Below are positions 4,890 to 5,406 of a stretch of 5,406 bases of DNA, one piece after another (position 1 is the first letter of the stretch; the number at the start of each line of letters is the position of its first letter). The DNA comes from Rhodospirillales bacterium (lineage in GTDB: Bacteria > Pseudomonadota > Alphaproteobacteria > Acetobacterales > Acetobacteraceae), in the NCBI GenBank assembly GCA_028870815.1, contig JAGWOU010000169.1, positions 1 to 5,406 on the forward strand, read 5' to 3'. The position numbers and the translations under genes were made by a program. A model generated the notes under the pieces. The model worked only from the letters and a program-made list of their open reading frames with translations, did not search any database and was not told where the DNA came from.

Positions 4890-5406
4890 TCAGGGCGCCT
4901 GCTTGGCGGCTTCGGCGTTGTAGATGCTGAAGTTGAAATACTTCGCTTGCAGCTTGTCGTAAGTGCCGTTGGCGTGAAGCTGGGCGATCGCCCAGTCGAT
5001 CTTCTTCAGCAGTTCCGGCTCGTCCTTGCGCACGCCGATGGCGATGTAGGAGCCGAGCACATCCTTCGGATCATCGGTGGCGTTGCCGCCGATCTCAAAG
5101 TCAGTGCCCTTCGGGGTCTTCAGAAAACCGTAATCAGCTTCGACGGAATCTTGCAGGGAGGCATCCAGGCGGCCGGAGAGCAAATCAGCATAAACCTGGT
5201 CCTGACCCTGATAGGAGACCACGTTAACGCCGTTCGGCTGCCAGTAGGTCTTGGCGTAGGTTTCCTGGATGGTGCCGGCTTCCACGCCCACGGTCTTGCC
5301 CTTCAGGCTGGCGGCTGTGGGCACAAGGCCGGAGCCTTTCTTCACGATCAGGCTGGTCGGCTCGTCATACATCTCGGAGGAGAAATCGATCTGTTTGGCG
5401 CGTTCC
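4890..5406 (-). CDS. hisJ: Periplasmic basic amino-acid binding protein, HisJ/ArgT type, C-terminal part
   Basis: This is the periplasmic solute-binding protein that delivers ligand to HisQM. The frame is open to the window edge, so the signal peptide and first lobe are missing; 171 codons are visible, about 70% of a mature HisJ. The fragment starts ERAKQIDFS, whose arginine corresponds to the ligand-carboxylate residue R77 of HisJ/LAO. Then follow SLKGKTVGVEAGTIQETYA, VVSYQGQDQVYADLLSGRLDASLQD and the C-terminal ANGTYDKLQAKYFNFSIY, all typical of family 3 binding proteins. The aspartate in LQD (fragment residue 86) matches D161, which binds the ligand amino group; at the T121 position the sequence has Ile (GTIQ). 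A nine-residue tail, NAEAAKQAP, extends past the usual end. The methionine at 5370-5372 is internal. HisJ versus ArgT specificity cannot be decided. Confidence 0.92.
   Translation of the reverse strand, partial: ERAKQIDFSSEMYDEPTSLIVKKGSGLVPTAASLKGKTVGVEAGTIQETYAKTYWQPNGVNVVSYQGQDQVYADLLSGRLDASLQDSVEADYGFLKTPKGTDFEIGGNATDDPKDVLGSYIAIGVRKDEPELLKKIDWAIAQLHANGTYDKLQAKYFNFSIYNAEAAKQAP

Noticed and set aside
4369..4923. 184-codon plus-strand open frame opposite hisQ
   Set aside because: Antisense shadow of a clear HisQ permease gene; its composition is low-complexity and charged.

Overview
The window reads as chromosomal DNA of a GC-rich alphaproteobacterium. Three things support this: a CcrM-type GANTC DNA methyltransferase; an F0 ATP synthase operon that stands alone with the alphaproteobacterial order I-a-c-b'-b and ends at a terminator with no F1 genes after it; and candidate -35/-10 elements of the usual housekeeping type. 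The signal-peptide-like N-terminus of the b' subunit and the overall sequence feel suggest Rhodospirillales, perhaps Acetobacteraceae. That last placement is inference from memory and is not proven here.

Layout. Positions 1-457 (minus strand) hold the N-terminal part of ccrM, cut by the window edge. A 194-bp divergent intergenic region (458-651) follows. It carries two GANTC sites directly in the ccrM leader, a short dyad, and two candidate promoters reading towards atpI. Positions 652-3235 (plus strand) hold atpI, atpB, atpE, atpF' and atpF. A 138-bp gap between atpI and atpB contains three near-identical GC-rich hairpins, the least explained element of the window. A strong Rho-independent terminator closes the operon at 3261-3288. 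After a short convergent gap comes a minus-strand amino-acid ABC transporter operon, transcribed hisJ (partial) - hisQ - hisM. It has an intercistronic hairpin after hisJ and an ATGA overlap between hisQ and hisM.

How the genes work together. The F0 genes encode the membrane proton channel (a, c ring) and the peripheral stalk (b, b') of ATP synthase, plus the assembly/accessory protein AtpI. The F1 genes must lie elsewhere. The HisJ/Q/M set is a histidine/lysine/arginine/ornithine-type importer. Its ATPase (HisP) is not in the window and is not downstream of hisM, so it is probably upstream of hisJ or elsewhere. CcrM sits divergently from the ATP synthase operon. Its leader carries its own methylation target sites, as described for Caulobacter ccrM autoregulation.

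I found no mobile element, CRISPR array, tRNA or rRNA, and no clear novel system. Most of the window is ordinary core genome. The hairpin array and the GANTC pair are the best leads.
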